A DNA stretch of 45,799 bases from an uncultured Gammaproteobacteria bacterium (GTDB lineage Bacteria; Pseudomonadota; Gammaproteobacteria; Pseudomonadales; Pseudohongiellaceae): assembly GCA_913060695.1 (NCBI GenBank), contig CAJXUA010000026.1, forward strand, positions 1 through 45,799, given 5' to 3'. Every line of letters starts with the position of its first letter. Position 1 is the stretch's first letter. The translations under genes and the position numbers were made by a program. The notes below the pieces were generated by a model. That model ran no database searches. It saw nothing but the letters and a program-made list of their open reading frames with translations, and had not been told where the DNA came from. Shown here piece after piece: positions 45,155 to 45,799 of this stretch.

Positions 45155-45739
45155 GAAGCACTCCTTAATTTTGTCGGGTGATCCGATCGGATGTTCGAAA
45201 TTCGTATTGATCTAACATTTGTATAGTGTGCATGCTCGGTTTCTCAGATATGCGTGCGGGCACATATCTCCCGTTATTTGAATGGGATCTAATGATATTT
45301 AGGGATAAATTACAACAACTAATTCCACAGCACTCGGGATGACAGCTCGGCCATGTGTGCGAACACGATAAGAGGCCATATCGGACTGCTCAGTTTCGAA
45401 ATCCAGAGTGACCGGCCTTGGTGGTGGGGGGGGGCAAAAGGGCCGCATAAACTTTCAACACCCCACCCGACGACTCGACGTCGGCCCAGCCCCTCGAACT
45501 GCATAGCCCGGCGTCGAGGCGTCGAGTGCGTCGAGTGACCCCGAAAAGTTTCCCCGGGCGAAAAATGGCCACTGCGGTGTCCCGAGAACCGGACTATACA
45601 GAACCCCAGTCCGGCACTTTTGGCCATAACCGAACCCAAACGCCGGACACGCGAAGTCCGGCCGAGGACGAGGTCGTCAGCAAGTGGAAGAATCGAAAGG
45701 AATTTTTCAAATTTCGCGGTTCGAATCAACCGAAAAATT
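45155..45739. other. Edge region: hairpins, short repeats, change of base composition
   Basis: No credible gene. From about 45.34 kb the DNA becomes distinctly GC-rich compared with the cassette array. Features seen: a dyad AGATATGCGTG/CACATATCT (45246-45269); nine consecutive G (45426-45434); a stem CCGACG/CGTCGG (45467-45484); three near copies of CGTCGAG (45512-45536); and a stem GCCGGAC/GTCCGGC (45642-45662). Near 45718-45734 an imperfect stem-loop with an AACCG/CGGTT core could end tRNA transcription. Confidence 0.45.
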
Positions 45740-45799
45740 TGGTACCGGGAGCCGGACTTGAACCGGCACTCTATCACTAGAACCGGATTTTGAATCCGG
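45740..45799 (-). tRNA. leuX: tRNA-Leu(CAA), 3' part (5' end outside window)
   Basis: The minus strand shows the anticodon arm CCGGA-TTCAAAA-TCCGG (anticodon CAA), a long variable arm (TTCTAGTGATAGAGT) typical of class II tRNAs, the T-arm GCCGG-TTCAAGT-CCGGC and the acceptor strand TCCCGGT followed by encoded ACCA. The D-arm and 5' strand lie beyond the window. The gene's 3' end faces the accessory region; tRNA-Leu(CAA) loci such as leuX are well-known island integration sites. Confidence 0.9.

Noticed and set aside
45208-45281. attC-like pair ATCTAAC ... GTTATTT upstream of the MBL gene
   Set aside because: The inner boxes do not pair and no gene ends there; only a central dyad is present.
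45319-45777. 152-codon minus-strand ORF and overlapping plus-strand ORFs at the window end
   Set aside because: They run into the tRNA gene, have Arg/Ser-rich translations with no family and lie in GC-rich DNA that opens frames by chance.

Overview
The window reads as a metal-resistance and mobile-element region of a Gram-negative gammaproteobacterium, probably environmental or marine. I infer this from complete CzcCBA-type tripartite efflux sets, HupE/UreJ, a CadR-type MerR regulator with its operator, IS3 and IS605 relics, an integron-type cassette array and a bacterial class II tRNA-Leu. Nothing in the sequence fixes the genus.

Layout. (1) 1-1759: the tail of a CusA-type RND pump and an ATP-grasp-like enzyme. 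(2) 1770-10967, minus strand: a decayed metal operon (a His/Cys exported protein and a czcC), cut in two by a 7.48-kb insertion (2453-9930). The insertion has imperfect 25-bp inverted ends, encodes no recognisable transposase, and carries a relic of tnpB plus a CDF gene, then an intact czcI-like/czcC/czcB/czcA set and a short CDF transporter. (3) 11275-14023: a ZntA/CadA P-type ATPase divergent from a CadR-type MerR regulator, with a perfect palindromic operator between them. (4) 14123-16758: an IS3-family relic, a broken small lipoprotein, then a DMT transporter with a His-rich tail overlapping an SpeE-like enzyme. (5) 16983-24678: a second metal operon (His-rich exported protein, HupE, membrane-anchor protein, CzcC, CzcB, CzcA), ended by a hairpin.

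(6) 24910-39282: an integrative, replicating accessory element. It has phased A-tracts, then a coupled run of cysteine-peptidase-like, RadC/JAB, 25-aa hydrophobic peptide and tyrosine recombinase genes. These are followed by a ribbon-helix-helix-like protein, AlpA with operator-like dyads, an origin-like repeat region, an HUH Rep, a DUF927 ATPase, and a three-gene cargo (TerB protein, BrxD-like ATPase, Lhr-like helicase) that matches the Shango anti-phage system.

(7) 39406-45154, minus strand: a DUF6946-like putative nuclease, then an integron cassette array without an integrase in view. Four attC-like sites (41108-41181, 41550-41666, 42591-42662, 43381-43451) separate a DEDDh-BRCT exonuclease, an orphan protein, an Mrr-like endonuclease, a zinc-ribbon/DUF4145 protein, and a pair made of a ComEC-like metallo-beta-lactamase protein and a membrane protein. 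Most look like nucleic-acid or defence cargo. (8) 45.34 kb to the end: base composition turns GC-rich and the 3' half of a tRNA-Leu(CAA) appears, a typical island edge.

How it fits together: the left half exports divalent metals from cytoplasm (P-type ATPase, CDF, DMT) and periplasm (CzcCBA pumps, His-rich exported proteins). The right half is layered mobile DNA whose cargo is mainly anti-phage.
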